From: Brumimicrobium ulvae
GTDB taxonomy: Bacteria; Bacteroidota; Bacteroidia; Flavobacteriales_D; Crocinitomicaceae
Reading direction: 5' to 3'
DNA: 64,000 nt
Assembly: GCF_947504225.1 (NCBI RefSeq)
Contig: NZ_CANNGT010000010.1
Location: forward strand, 62,001 to 126,000
Part shown: one piece after another, positions 32,990 to 40,418 of the stretch
Layout: every line of letters starts with the position of its first letter
Position numbering within the stretch: the first letter of the stretch is position 1
Notes under the pieces: model-generated
Databases searched by the model: none
What the model was told of the DNA's origin: nothing
The model's input: the letters and a program-made list of their open reading frames with translations, nothing else
Position numbers and translations under genes: made by a program

Positions 32990-33919
32990 TTAGATTCCCA
33001 ACAACATTTCAACTAACTCCTCTTGCGGTGAAATATCGTTTTTCGAACTATTGACATTTGCATGAGACCAAAGACCAGGAGTATTCAGGCACATACTCTT
33101 ACTTACAATTTCAAAAGCTTTAACTCCTTTCTTTCTGATGAGGTTTGGTAATCCTTCGCGGATATCGATATTGTGTTTGTTGCCAAGGTGATGCAGGAGC
33201 ATTTTAAGCGACTTTAATTGCTTCTCTGAGTATTTGTGATAGAATGAGTATCCTCTAAATGGTTCGGAAAGTTCTTCTACTTGTGCTGGATCTACTTCTT
33301 GGCCAACGTAAGTGAAATAAGAATTCTTTCCTCTAGCAATTGGTTTTGGTTTTCCGTTTTCATCTTTTTCGAAGTAGCCTTTTGTTAATCTTCCGAAGCT
33401 GCAAAGTTCTATACCTATGCTTTGACTGTGGACTGGATTGTTGCCAATTCCTAAATGCCATGCCCAACAGTTGTTTGGAATGGCTTGGAGAATTTTACCA
33501 TCGTGTTTTGAGTTGTCGTTATGTATGGACTGTCCGCCAATCACAAACTCGGTTGCCACTTTGTGTGGTCGTTCACCCCAGTGATCTATCACACGATATG
33601 GGTTTTGCCAACCTCCTGTGTGGTGGAGGAATATTGATTTCTTTTCTGTGGGTTGGTTGTGGTAGGCGTAGTTTGGGAGGAAGTATTCGGAGAATAATTC
33701 TTCTTCACTATTTGGGTTGTTGAGCATTTCCCAACCGTCGTAGAGGCGTGACCAGGTTACTGGTCCTACGATTCCGTCGGGTGTGATGTTTTGGGATTTT
33801 TGGAAGAACAAAACAGCTTGATGGGTTTGTGGTCCGAAGATTCCGTCGGGGATGATGTTGAGGAGGAGTTGGAGTTGTTTAACTTCTTGTCCTGTAGAGT
33901 TGAGTTTTAGTGTTTTCAT
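32990..33919 (-). CDS. N-acetylmuramoyl-L-alanine amidase with N-terminal peptidoglycan-binding domain
   Basis: 309 residues, no signal peptide. Residues 8-60 are a PG_binding_1 domain (GQEVKQLQLLLNIIPDGIFG ... FFQKSQNITPDGIVGPVTW). Residues about 90-270 are an amidase_2 domain: KKSIFLHHTGG with the first zinc His, VATEFVIGG, CWAWHLGIG with further His, IGIELCSFG. It cleaves the bond between muramic acid and the stem peptide. A cytoplasmic, signal-less amidase is typical of phage endolysins, which need a holin; a holin-like gene is at 12474-12656. Backbone gene; its 3' end is a recombination junction. Confidence 0.9.
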   Translation of the reverse strand: MKTLKLNSTGQEVKQLQLLLNIIPDGIFGPQTHQAVLFFQKSQNITPDGIVGPVTWSRLYDGWEMLNNPNSEEELFSEYFLPNYAYHNQPTEKKSIFLHHTGGWQNPYRVIDHWGERPHKVATEFVIGGQSIHNDNSKHDGKILQAIPNNCWAWHLGIGNNPVHSQSIGIELCSFGRLTKGYFEKDENGKPKPIARGKNSYFTYVGQEVDPAQVEELSEPFRGYSFYHKYSEKQLKSLKMLLHHLGNKHNIDIREGLPNLIRKKGVKAFEIVSKSMCLNTPGLWSHANVNSSKNDISPQEELVEMLLGI

Positions 33920-33943
33920 AGAAAAAATATTTTATATTTTTTG

Positions 33944-33962
33944 GGACGAATGCAATTCGTCC
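33944..33962. repeat. REP-like palindrome
   Basis: GGACGAATGCAATTCGTCC, a nearly perfect palindrome, directly next to the outermost detached ATPase tail. Two more copies lie at 35070-35088 and 35103-35121. Confidence 0.8.
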
Positions 33963-34125
33963 TTACTTGCGTTTGTCTTTTGTTTCGGGTGGGAAGGAGA
34001 TGAGGTTGAACCACCGACGTAAAATCGGGATTCATTTGATTGATCATTTCCGCTTATCCTTCGTCTCAGCGGGAAATGATATCAAATTGAACCACCGAAG
34101 CAAGTTCGGGATTCATCTCATTGGC
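33963..34125 (-). pseudogene. Two detached 3' tails of DnaC-like ATPase genes
   Basis: At 34010-33963 and 34091-34044 the minus strand encodes FNLISFPPETKDKRK-stop and FNLISFPAETKDKRK-stop, versus FNLISFPASTKDKRK-stop at the end of the intact ATPase (34173-34126). Spacing is 81 and 82 bp. The 33-34-bp spacers are also alike (ACCACCGA ... TCGGGATTCAT). The DNA differs mostly at third codon positions. Confidence 0.85.
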
Positions 34126-34755
34126 TCATTTCCTTTTGTCCTTGGTGGACGCAGGAAATGAGATGAGATTGAACATCTCTCGGAGTCTGGAACGGACTCG
34201 TTTTCCGTAGAGTTCTTCGATTTCTTTTGCGGTGAGATTTGTTGTGGCGTGAGTAACGATTTGGTGATTCACCAAGAGGTCGTAACGCTGCAATAGAATC
34301 TCGGCAATGGTGTTGCATTCATTTCCATAAAATTTGATGTTCTGTTCAACTCCAATATCGTCGAGGCATATGGGGCGTTGTCTATTCTTGCCGTAAGTTT
34401 GAATTGTGTCAAAGCCGTTTTGATTGAATTCAAATGCGATGTCTCTTGTGGACTTTACTTGGAAAGTTTGCTCAGGTAAAACAAGAGTTTGAACTATTTT
34501 CATCCATGATGTTTTTCCGCAGCCTACTGGACCCGTGAGTAAAATTCCTTTGTTGAGATCAATGCCATATTTTTTGCATTGGATATCTTCGTGAATCATG
34601 TAGATGATGAGTTTGTGAAGTGTTTTGACGTCTTCTTTGTGAATTTTGAATTGTGGCCCAAACTTCTCTTTTCCATGTACTTGCAAGTAGGCAAGTGTGT
34701 CTTTGAATTTGAAATGGCGCATTCCATCTTTGATTTTGTAATAAGGCTTTTTCAT
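34126..34755 (-). CDS. DnaC/IstB-like AAA+ ATPase
   Basis: 209 residues, cytoplasmic. Walker A GILLTGPVGCGKTSWMKI near residue 78, Walker B RPICLDDIG near 128, a sensor region VTHATTNL and the arginine-rich RVRSRLREMFN near the end: the compact AAA+ module of DnaC helicase loaders and related element proteins. The first 70 residues are a basic, helical adaptor region. It lies 11 bp behind the replication-initiator-like gene on the same strand and likely loads or regulates a host helicase for element replication. The 3' end is repeated twice downstream. Confidence 0.85.
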   Translation of the reverse strand: MKKPYYKIKDGMRHFKFKDTLAYLQVHGKEKFGPQFKIHKEDVKTLHKLIIYMIHEDIQCKKYGIDLNKGILLTGPVGCGKTSWMKIVQTLVLPEQTFQVKSTRDIAFEFNQNGFDTIQTYGKNRQRPICLDDIGVEQNIKFYGNECNTIAEILLQRYDLLVNHQIVTHATTNLTAKEIEELYGKRVRSRLREMFNLISFPASTKDKRK

Positions 34756-34766
34756 TATTTAAAATT

Positions 34767-35672
34767 TTACAATGGTTCAGAGTAATCTTTGTTTTCGTTG
34801 ACGTGTAGGCGCTGTTGTGCCGGACTTCGGTTTTGAGCTTGGTATTTTTCATCTCGTGTAATCCAGTTCCGAGCTGCGGCTTTCCAGTTTTTCATTTTTG
34901 CTCTTCCACCCACCAACCATCCATTGGATTCAAAATGATAGAAAAATGTTTCCGCAACCTGGTAGGAAGATTTGTTCTCGTGAAAAAATGTTTTTACTTC
35001 TTTGAGTTCTGGAGGAACAAATCTTTTGCGTGTGGAGGGCGATGTTTTTTTGGGTGTATCGGACGTATCGGACGAATTCAATTCGTCCCTACTTGCTTTT
35101 TTGGACGAATGCAATTCGTCCTTACAAAAAGAAGATTCATCATTTTTATTTTGGGATGGATGGGGGGAAGAATTCTTTTCTTCCCCTTCTTTTGTTTTAT
35201 ATTGTTTGTTATTGTTTATTATATGTTTATTAAAGTTTACTATATGTTTAGTATTGTTTAAGAAAGGTCGCACGAGATGTTCAGATGTTGTATCAGGTGA
35301 TGTATCACTTGTTGTATCAGGTGTTGTATCACATGATGTATTAGATGTTGTACCACGTGATGTATCAGGTGTTGTATCGAATCTGTACATGTGAACTTTT
35401 GAAGATTTAAAGCGACTTTTGGAAGGAGTATATTTGATGTAATTCCATTCACTTAATTGCTTCAAGCATTTCGAATAAGTATTGGTAGATCCAATCTTCG
35501 AAAGATGCATTAATTCATCACGACGGATATTGATTTCTTTTTTGAAACGGGTACGGTTCCATATTTGGAATAAAGCAAGGTACAAGCTAATGTGCCATGG
35601 AGTAACGCGCTGATCATTACCAAATTTGACCAGCGTGTTTTCCATGTGGTGGATGTAGTTTACTTCTTCCAT
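34767..35672 (-). CDS. Replication-initiator-like winged-helix protein
   Basis: 301 residues. The N-terminal 110 residues look like a winged-helix initiator domain (HHMENTLVKFGNDQRVTPWHISLYLALFQIWNRTRF, LMHLSKIGSTNTYSKCLKQLSEWNYI). The middle is a low-complexity Asp/Thr/Ser linker (TTPDTSRGTTSNTSCDTTPD), then a charged stretch that contains two REP-like palindromes, and a C-terminal primase-loading-like helix region (KTFFHENKSSYQVAETFFYHFESNGWLVGGRAKMKNWKAAARNWI), which is DnaD/DUF-like. It is the natural partner of the DnaC-like protein encoded next. Family assignment by pattern only. Confidence 0.7.
   Translation of the reverse strand: MEEVNYIHHMENTLVKFGNDQRVTPWHISLYLALFQIWNRTRFKKEINIRRDELMHLSKIGSTNTYSKCLKQLSEWNYIKYTPSKSRFKSSKVHMYRFDTTPDTSRGTTSNTSCDTTPDTTSDTSPDTTSEHLVRPFLNNTKHIVNFNKHIINNNKQYKTKEGEEKNSSPHPSQNKNDESSFCKDELHSSKKASRDELNSSDTSDTPKKTSPSTRKRFVPPELKEVKTFFHENKSSYQVAETFFYHFESNGWLVGGRAKMKNWKAAARNWITRDEKYQAQNRSPAQQRLHVNENKDYSEPL
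35070..35121. repeat. Two REP-like palindromes inside a coding region
   Basis: GGACGAATTCAATTCGTCC (35070-35088) and GGACGAATGCAATTCGTCC (35103-35121). In the protein they give the paired sequences DELNSSD and DELHSSKK in the disordered linker, so the insertion was tolerated in frame. Confidence 0.8.
35284..35378. repeat. 12-bp tandem repeat in the initiator gene
   Basis: About eight degenerate copies of a 12-mer (GATGTATCAGGT / GTTGTATCAGGT) encode the alternating Asp-Thr-Thr/Ser linker. Confidence 0.75.
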
Positions 35673-35674
35673 AA

Positions 35675-35959
35675 CTACACGTTTTGTTTATTGTCATCTA
35701 TGATGTTGAGGATATCTTGTTTATCATAGAAGATGACTCCACCGACTTTTGAAAATGGGATTGTACCATTTACACGCATGTTTTGAAGAGTTCCAGGAGA
35801 TATTCCAAGCATGCGTTGGACCTGGTGTGATTTAAGCAATTCTACTTCTGGAGTTCTTGAACTGTTTTCTAGTAGTTCATCTTTCATAAGTTCTAAAGAC
35901 GCAATGATAGCCTCTTTAAATTCTTGCAGATCTTCCTGCGTTACGATTGATATTTGCAT
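35675..35959 (-). CDS. Helix-turn-helix (excisionase/MerR-type) element protein
   Basis: 94 residues from the ATG at 35959; an upstream in-frame Met exists but the leader is unlike protein and contains GGGTTGTG repeats. A coiled-coil N-terminus (TQEDLQEFKEAIIASLELMKDELLE) precedes a HTH_17 domain at about 45-90: LLKSHQVQRMLGISPGTLQNMRVNGTIPFSKVGGVIFYDKQDI. Such proteins are excisionases or regulators in Bacteroidota mobile elements. It starts the three-gene minus-strand operon (HTH, initiator, ATPase), with a 2-bp gap to the next gene. Confidence 0.83.
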   Translation of the reverse strand: MQISIVTQEDLQEFKEAIIASLELMKDELLENSSRTPEVELLKSHQVQRMLGISPGTLQNMRVNGTIPFSKVGGVIFYDKQDILNIIDDNKQNV

Positions 35960-36013
35960 TTGACTATGTTTTTGTGATTCAGTACAAATAGAAGTAAAGT
36001 ATTTGTCTTTTTT

Positions 36014-36318
36014 GGGTTGTGTTGGGTTGTGAAATTGAGCACAACCCACCTGAAACCCTTGTATTTACTAGGAAAAAAAGTTTAAACTTTTTTGAGCTGT
36101 AAAAAGAAGCTGATTAAGTGGTGTTTTTCGCCAAAAACGGCACCAAAAGGAGTTAAAACAAGTCAATTATCATTAGATAAGGCCTTTGTCTTGAGCGTTT
36201 TAAAACTTGGGTTGTGGATTAACTTACAAAAACAAAAACCTGAAAATGAGTGTTTTAAATGTGTGCTAGTGGTGTTTGGGTTGTGGTTTTTTAAAGTACC
36301 ACAACCCAAGCACAACCC
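36014..36318. repeat. Cluster of GGGTTGTG/CACAACCC octamers
   Basis: Seven copies: direct at 36014, 36024, 36209 and 36278, inverted at 36040, 36300 and 36311. They fall upstream of the HTH-initiator-ATPase operon. Two are followed by related sequence (CCACCTGAAA and CCACGTGAAA). Suited to an origin (iterons) or an operator. The open frame 36092-36373 running through them is probably not a gene. Confidence 0.75.
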
Positions 36319-36659
36319 ACGTGAAAGTACTGTAAACATTAAGGTCTTAGTAAAAGGCGAAATTGTTAATTAAATATGTTTGAATATGTGGCTTTTTGAC
36401 TTAGTTTTGTATTGATGAAAGATCCATTATAGGGTCAGAATTAATAAAAGAAGAAAGTATAGAATAAGATAATAGACATATAAATTTATTGTAGCGTAAG
36501 CTATTTTGGGATTCTAAAACGGCCAATTTTATATCTCCTCAAAAAATAGTCTTGACGCCTTGCTACGGCATGGGCTCAAGATTGTATGAGGAGAAGGCAC
36601 TGGCCGTGCCTAGAATTCTACATGAAAGGGCTCATGCTACTTCATTATTAAACCTCATC

Positions 36660-36860
36660 ATGCTAAAATCATTATTACTCAAGTATCCCTTAACCTTAGA
36701 AGAGGTAGATCGCTTAATCATCTATATGGTGTACTTCAATATAGACACGATTGAAGAGCTAGCGTTAAAAACAGATGAAGAACTTGAAAAAAATGGGGAA
36801 TGGACTGAAAGGGTAAAACCTTTAATACAAACAGTTCGTGACCACACTCCACTAAAGTAG
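36660..36860 (+). CDS. Small acidic helical protein, unknown
   Basis: 66 residues from the ATG at 36660 (MLKSLLLKYPLTLEEVDRLI ... IDTIEELALKTDEELEKNGE). Amphipathic, protein-like and helical. Longer upstream starts at 36552 add a stretch unlike protein. It converges with the next gene and overlaps it by nine bases at the 3' ends. Not recognised. Confidence 0.45.
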   Translation: MLKSLLLKYPLTLEEVDRLIIYMVYFNIDTIEELALKTDEELEKNGEWTERVKPLIQTVRDHTPLK

Positions 36861-38342
36861 TTTCGACCTTTCATACATTTCCAACAAAATCTCTTGCGCC
36901 CTTTTGATATAGGATGAAGTAGGATTAGCCATTTTATTATTAATACTATTTAAAGAAAACTCACGGTTATTTTGATTCGTATGGGTTTTTACAACCCATT
37001 TAGCAAACTCTATTTTCTTTTCAACACTAACTACTTCGCATTCAAGGAATAAACGATAGAATATTACAAGGATATTAATCGGTACATTACTTCTGACTTT
37101 TTTCACTTCGGTTTTAACTTCTACTTTTTTTTCTTCGCTCGGATACGCCACAATATTAATGTGGGATAACTCTATATCAATCCATTTTTGAAGAATTTTA
37201 ATTAGGTGACTTTCATCAACTTTATTATAAAGACTTGCTTTTATTTCAAGTTGAACATATTCTTTTTTCTTTAGAATAAGATAGTCATGTTTGTCGATAG
37301 CATCATCATAATCATTTGATGTTGAAATCATCGACTCAATTAAATATTCAAAAAAAGCCTCATTCTTAAAGTTTGTAAAAATTAGAAAATCAATGATCCT
37401 ATCAGGGTCAAGAACAGAATTTTTACTATTAAGGAAGAACCTGGTCATTGATTTAAAAAGTACTGTATAGTAGTCATACTCCTTAAAAGTGATTTTCTTT
37501 AGCGTCTGGAACTTTATTATTCTGTCTATTTCATCATTAAGAATATTTCTAAGTTCTTCATCAAGATCAATCTTATTTAATCTGTTTTCAAGTTTCTTGG
37601 TTTTCAGTAGGAAGTTGTCGTTGTTTAATAGTGTTGAAGAACACGGAACATTTAAACTAAAGTCCATATACCTTTTAAATGATTCATAAGTAAAATCAAT
37701 AATTTTAACAATAGACCTATAAACAAGGATGGCACAATCACGTGTAGTATATTCCTTTTTAATTTGTAGCTCTAAATCAGATGGGATAAGTTGAAACATA
37801 CTGGTTAGCTCTAATAAAAAGCTATGGAGTAAACGATGAAGCTTTGATATTTTTGCCTTACTTTGTTCATCATCATTGACAAGTGAAATTCGACGAATCT
37901 CCGTAATGTGTTCCACTTCCATGTTACTCAAAAGTTGATTGATGTAGCAATATCTCAATCTGTGCTCATCAATCTTGGTCCACTCAGAATTACTAGGCAT
38001 TGACATAGGATGTATACTATAAAGCTGGAAGTCTAACTTTAATTGATCATAGGGCACCTGCTCTATTTGCCTACTCAAACTGTTATACTTCAATTGAAAA
38101 TACAGGCTTTGTGTTATATTGCTACTTTTTGGAAAGTACTTTTCAGCCAAAGGGTTTGTTGAAGTAATCCTAAGTGTTTCAACCAATATAGATCCTTTAA
38201 ACCTACCCACAATCATGTCTTTACAAGGAAGTTGTTCTGATTTTAGATAATTCGCTATAGCAGTCGGGCTTAATTTATCTGGAACAAGAGCACCATTGAT
38301 AAGGTCATGATATGAAATGATTTTATCAAAAACATTTTGCAT
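36852..38342 (-). CDS. Large helical protein of unknown function (element backbone)
   Basis: 496 residues from the ATG at 38342 (MQNVFDKIISYHDLINGALV); an ATG 57 bp earlier is possible. Predicted almost wholly helical, cytoplasmic, with many Lys/Asp/Glu/Asn. C-terminal segment NILVIFYRLFLECEVVSVEKKIEFAKWVVKTH ... EFSLNSINNKMANPTSSYIKRAQEIL recalls the ends of RteC-like or other element-borne regulators, but I cannot establish this. It lies next to the integrase on the same strand, separated by the terminator-like hairpin at 38498-38523. Confidence 0.7.
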   Translation of the reverse strand: MQNVFDKIISYHDLINGALVPDKLSPTAIANYLKSEQLPCKDMIVGRFKGSILVETLRITSTNPLAEKYFPKSSNITQSLYFQLKYNSLSRQIEQVPYDQLKLDFQLYSIHPMSMPSNSEWTKIDEHRLRYCYINQLLSNMEVEHITEIRRISLVNDDEQSKAKISKLHRLLHSFLLELTSMFQLIPSDLELQIKKEYTTRDCAILVYRSIVKIIDFTYESFKRYMDFSLNVPCSSTLLNNDNFLLKTKKLENRLNKIDLDEELRNILNDEIDRIIKFQTLKKITFKEYDYYTVLFKSMTRFFLNSKNSVLDPDRIIDFLIFTNFKNEAFFEYLIESMISTSNDYDDAIDKHDYLILKKKEYVQLEIKASLYNKVDESHLIKILQKWIDIELSHINIVAYPSEEKKVEVKTEVKKVRSNVPINILVIFYRLFLECEVVSVEKKIEFAKWVVKTHTNQNNREFSLNSINNKMANPTSSYIKRAQEILLEMYERSKLL

Positions 38343-38497
38343 ATCGTTAGATTTTACTGCTAAATAAATGAATTTTAATATCATAGCACAACATTTCAAT
38401 AATGATTTTCGGAGGGGTTACCCCCTCAAAAAACTAAGATAAAAACACTAGAGAATTGACTACCAATCACTTGAATGAAAAAAGTGAGAAAAAAGAA

Positions 38498-38523
38498 AAC
38501 ACCAAGCTAAACAGCCTGGTGTT
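38498..38523 (-). terminator. Terminator of the integrase gene
   Basis: On the minus strand AACACCA-GC pairs with GC-TGGTGTT and is followed by TTTTCTTTTTT. Thirteen bases past the integrase stop. Confidence 0.8.
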
Positions 38524-38535
38524 ACTATTTGACGC

Positions 38536-39798
38536 CTACCCTATCTTTTTCTGATCTTGGTCGTCTTTATTTTGTTGAGAAAGGATATTTTTTAGACTCT
38601 TCATATCTTGAGAGACTTTGCTTTCCACCACTTTAGCATAGATTTGAGTAGTACGAATAGAGCTATGACCAAGCATTGAGCTTACCGTTTCAATAGGTAC
38701 GCCATTCGACAAGGTAATCGTTGTCGCAAAAGTATGGCGAGCGATATGCGAAGTTATTCTCTTATTGATTCCACATATATCAGCAATCTCCTTTAGGTAA
38801 CCATTATATCTTTGATTACTGTTTACCGGTAGTAATCTGTTTTTGTTTATACAGTACGGATGTTCTCTATACTTTTTAATAATCTCCAACGCAACAGGAA
38901 GCAAAGGAACACTTTCTTTTACTCCAGTTTTTTGTCTTTCTGTAGTTAGCCAGAATTCACCATCCAGTCCTTTTGTGATAGCATCATATTCAAAGTTGTA
39001 AATATCAGAATATGCAAATCCAGTATAACAGCAGAAAATGAATACATCGCGAACTTCAGCAAGTCGTTTAATGTCGATTTTTTTGAAACGAATTCTATCG
39101 ATTTCCTCTTGCGTTAGTACTTCTCTTTTAGGAGCGATATATGTGCATTTGAAATTGTTGAAAGGGTTTGAAGGAATCCAATCTAAACCAATAGCTATAT
39201 TCATAATTCGCTTGAGGTTCTTTATGTATTTGTGTGCTGTATTGGTGTGCAGGTTGTCGTTTGTTAGTAGGTAGTGTTCAAATTCGGTTGCGAAACGCAA
39301 TCGAAGATCAGCTAATGGAATGTCTTTTATTTTGTACTGGTGCTTCATGAATGCCACGACTTTTTTTCTTGTGATAACATATCGTACATGGGTCTTCTTT
39401 GCGACTTGACCTATATTTAACTTCTCTTCCATTTTGGTGTTGTGATAGTCTATGGCGTCGAGGATGGTTTTTTGGGTTGGTTTCTCATCGATGCCCAGGT
39501 ATTTGTTTTTAATGTCTACGCTTGAAACTATATTTCCTTGCGAAGCTTCTTGAATAAATATTTGGTTAATGTCATTGATGACTTTTTCAATGTAGGCGTT
39601 TAGAAACGTGGCTTTGGCAAAAGAAGGTTTGACTTTTCTTGTCTTTTGATTCCATGCAGAAATAGGAATGTAATGAGTGGTTGCAATTTCTGCTCGCTTC
39701 TGATCAATAACGATACGAATGTATAGTTGAACTTTATCTTTTTTTGCTTTCTTTTTGTTCAGGTAAAAATGAACATTGAACTTTTGATTTTTACTCAT
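38536..39798 (-). CDS. int: Tyrosine-type site-specific integrase
   Basis: 420 residues with the three-part build of Bacteroidota phage/element integrases: an N-terminal arm-binding region (FNVHFYLNKKKAKKDKVQLYIRIV), a SAM-like core-binding domain (about 115-210), and the catalytic domain. In it: the first Arg at about 258 (AEVRDVFIFCCYTGFAYSD), the HxxR box SHIARHTFATT with the H-R pair, HSSIRTTQIYAKV with the second His and nucleophilic Tyr. All catalytic residues are present. It is 345 bp from tRNA-Gln, the target, and reads away from it; it is presumably responsible for integration and excision of the element. Confidence 0.95.
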   Translation of the reverse strand: MSKNQKFNVHFYLNKKKAKKDKVQLYIRIVIDQKRAEIATTHYIPISAWNQKTRKVKPSFAKATFLNAYIEKVINDINQIFIQEASQGNIVSSVDIKNKYLGIDEKPTQKTILDAIDYHNTKMEEKLNIGQVAKKTHVRYVITRKKVVAFMKHQYKIKDIPLADLRLRFATEFEHYLLTNDNLHTNTAHKYIKNLKRIMNIAIGLDWIPSNPFNNFKCTYIAPKREVLTQEEIDRIRFKKIDIKRLAEVRDVFIFCCYTGFAYSDIYNFEYDAITKGLDGEFWLTTERQKTGVKESVPLLPVALEIIKKYREHPYCINKNRLLPVNSNQRYNGYLKEIADICGINKRITSHIARHTFATTITLSNGVPIETVSSMLGHSSIRTTQIYAKVVESKVSQDMKSLKNILSQQNKDDQDQKKIG

Positions 39799-39891
39799 AT
39801 CTGTATATTTAAAATGTTACCAAATAATTGGTTCATTTACAAGTAAGAAATAAAGTTATAAATCACTAATACAGTGTTTCTTGTTAAGTTT

Positions 39892-40017
39892 GGTGTCCTA
39901 GTTTTTAGATTTTTTTTAGGACACCACATAGGACACCAATTTAGTCGATATAGTGAATTAAATTAGTTATTTCTGGTGTCCAAAATTAAATTATAATTAG
40001 GACACCACATAGGACAC
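39892..40017. repeat. Arm-type repeat pair near the integrase end
   Basis: Two near-copies of an about 82-bp unit, each with GGTGTCC (39892, 39975) followed by GGACACCACATAGGACAC (39919-39936, 40000-40017). The inverted GGTGTCC/GGACACC pairs form a local stem. One related 18-mer lies at the opposite end of the element (10505). Confidence 0.8.
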
Positions 40018-40112
40018 GAGATTTATGTATTCCATTGTGTTTGTTTGTATTTGTGGTGATTTGAGAATGTATTTAAAATTCTCTTTTTGATAATATTTGG
40101 TGGTATTTAATG

Positions 40113-40136
40113 AAAAAAGCCTCTCGAATGAGAGGC
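40113..40136 (-). terminator. Terminator of tRNA-Gln
   Basis: GCCTCTC-ATTC-GAGAGGC on the minus strand followed by six T, seven bases after the tRNA. Confidence 0.85.
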
Positions 40137-40156
40137 TTTTAGTTGTCCCACTAGGG
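40136..40156. repeat. Right attachment site (inside tRNA-Gln 3' end)
   Basis: Identical 21 bases to 10424-10444. The last tRNA bases are restored by the element so the tRNA remains functional. Confidence 0.88.
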
Positions 40157-40215
40157 CTCGAACCTAGACTCTTCTGGACCAAAACCAGACGTGTTGCCAG
40201 TTACACCATGGGACA
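40144..40215 (-). tRNA. tRNA-Gln (anticodon TTG)
   Basis: 72 nt on the minus strand. Acceptor TGTCCCA/TGGGACA with discriminator A, anticodon loop TTTTGGT giving TTG, T-loop GGTTCGAGCC. Its 3' end is the integration target of the neighbouring element. Own terminator follows. Confidence 0.96.
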
Positions 40216-40418
40216 GTTTCACAACGTTCTCTTGTTTGGTGTTATGCGGCTGCAAATATACAAACTTTTTATTCAACAGCAAGCAAAACTATAGAGAAAA
40301 TTTTAGATTTTTTTTTGAACATTGATATTCAAGATTATAGAGGTTTTAAGAAATTTTAGATTTATATTTTCATTCCCAACTTGAATATTATTAACTTCGT
40401 CCGATTCAAATTTACACT

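Larger units (their letters stand above)
10424..40156. mobile_element. Integrated element in tRNA-Gln (29.7 kb), tyrosine-recombinase type
   Basis: Bounded by the 21-bp duplication of the tRNA-Gln 3' end, with the integrase (38536-39798) next to the intact tRNA and an 18-bp repeated motif near both ends. Backbone genes: 10623-12656 on the left, 32990-39798 on the right. Backbone functions that can be read are DNA binding, DnaC-like ATPase, replication initiation, lysis-type amidase, holin-like protein and integrase. Cargo lies at 12.7-32.9 kb. No relaxase, type IV secretion, portal, terminase or tail gene is visible, so how it moves between cells is unclear. Confidence 0.85.

Noticed and set aside
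36092..36373. 93-aa open frame upstream of the HTH operon
   Set aside because: It runs through several of the GGGTTGTG/CACAACCC repeats and has no recognisable domain or start context.
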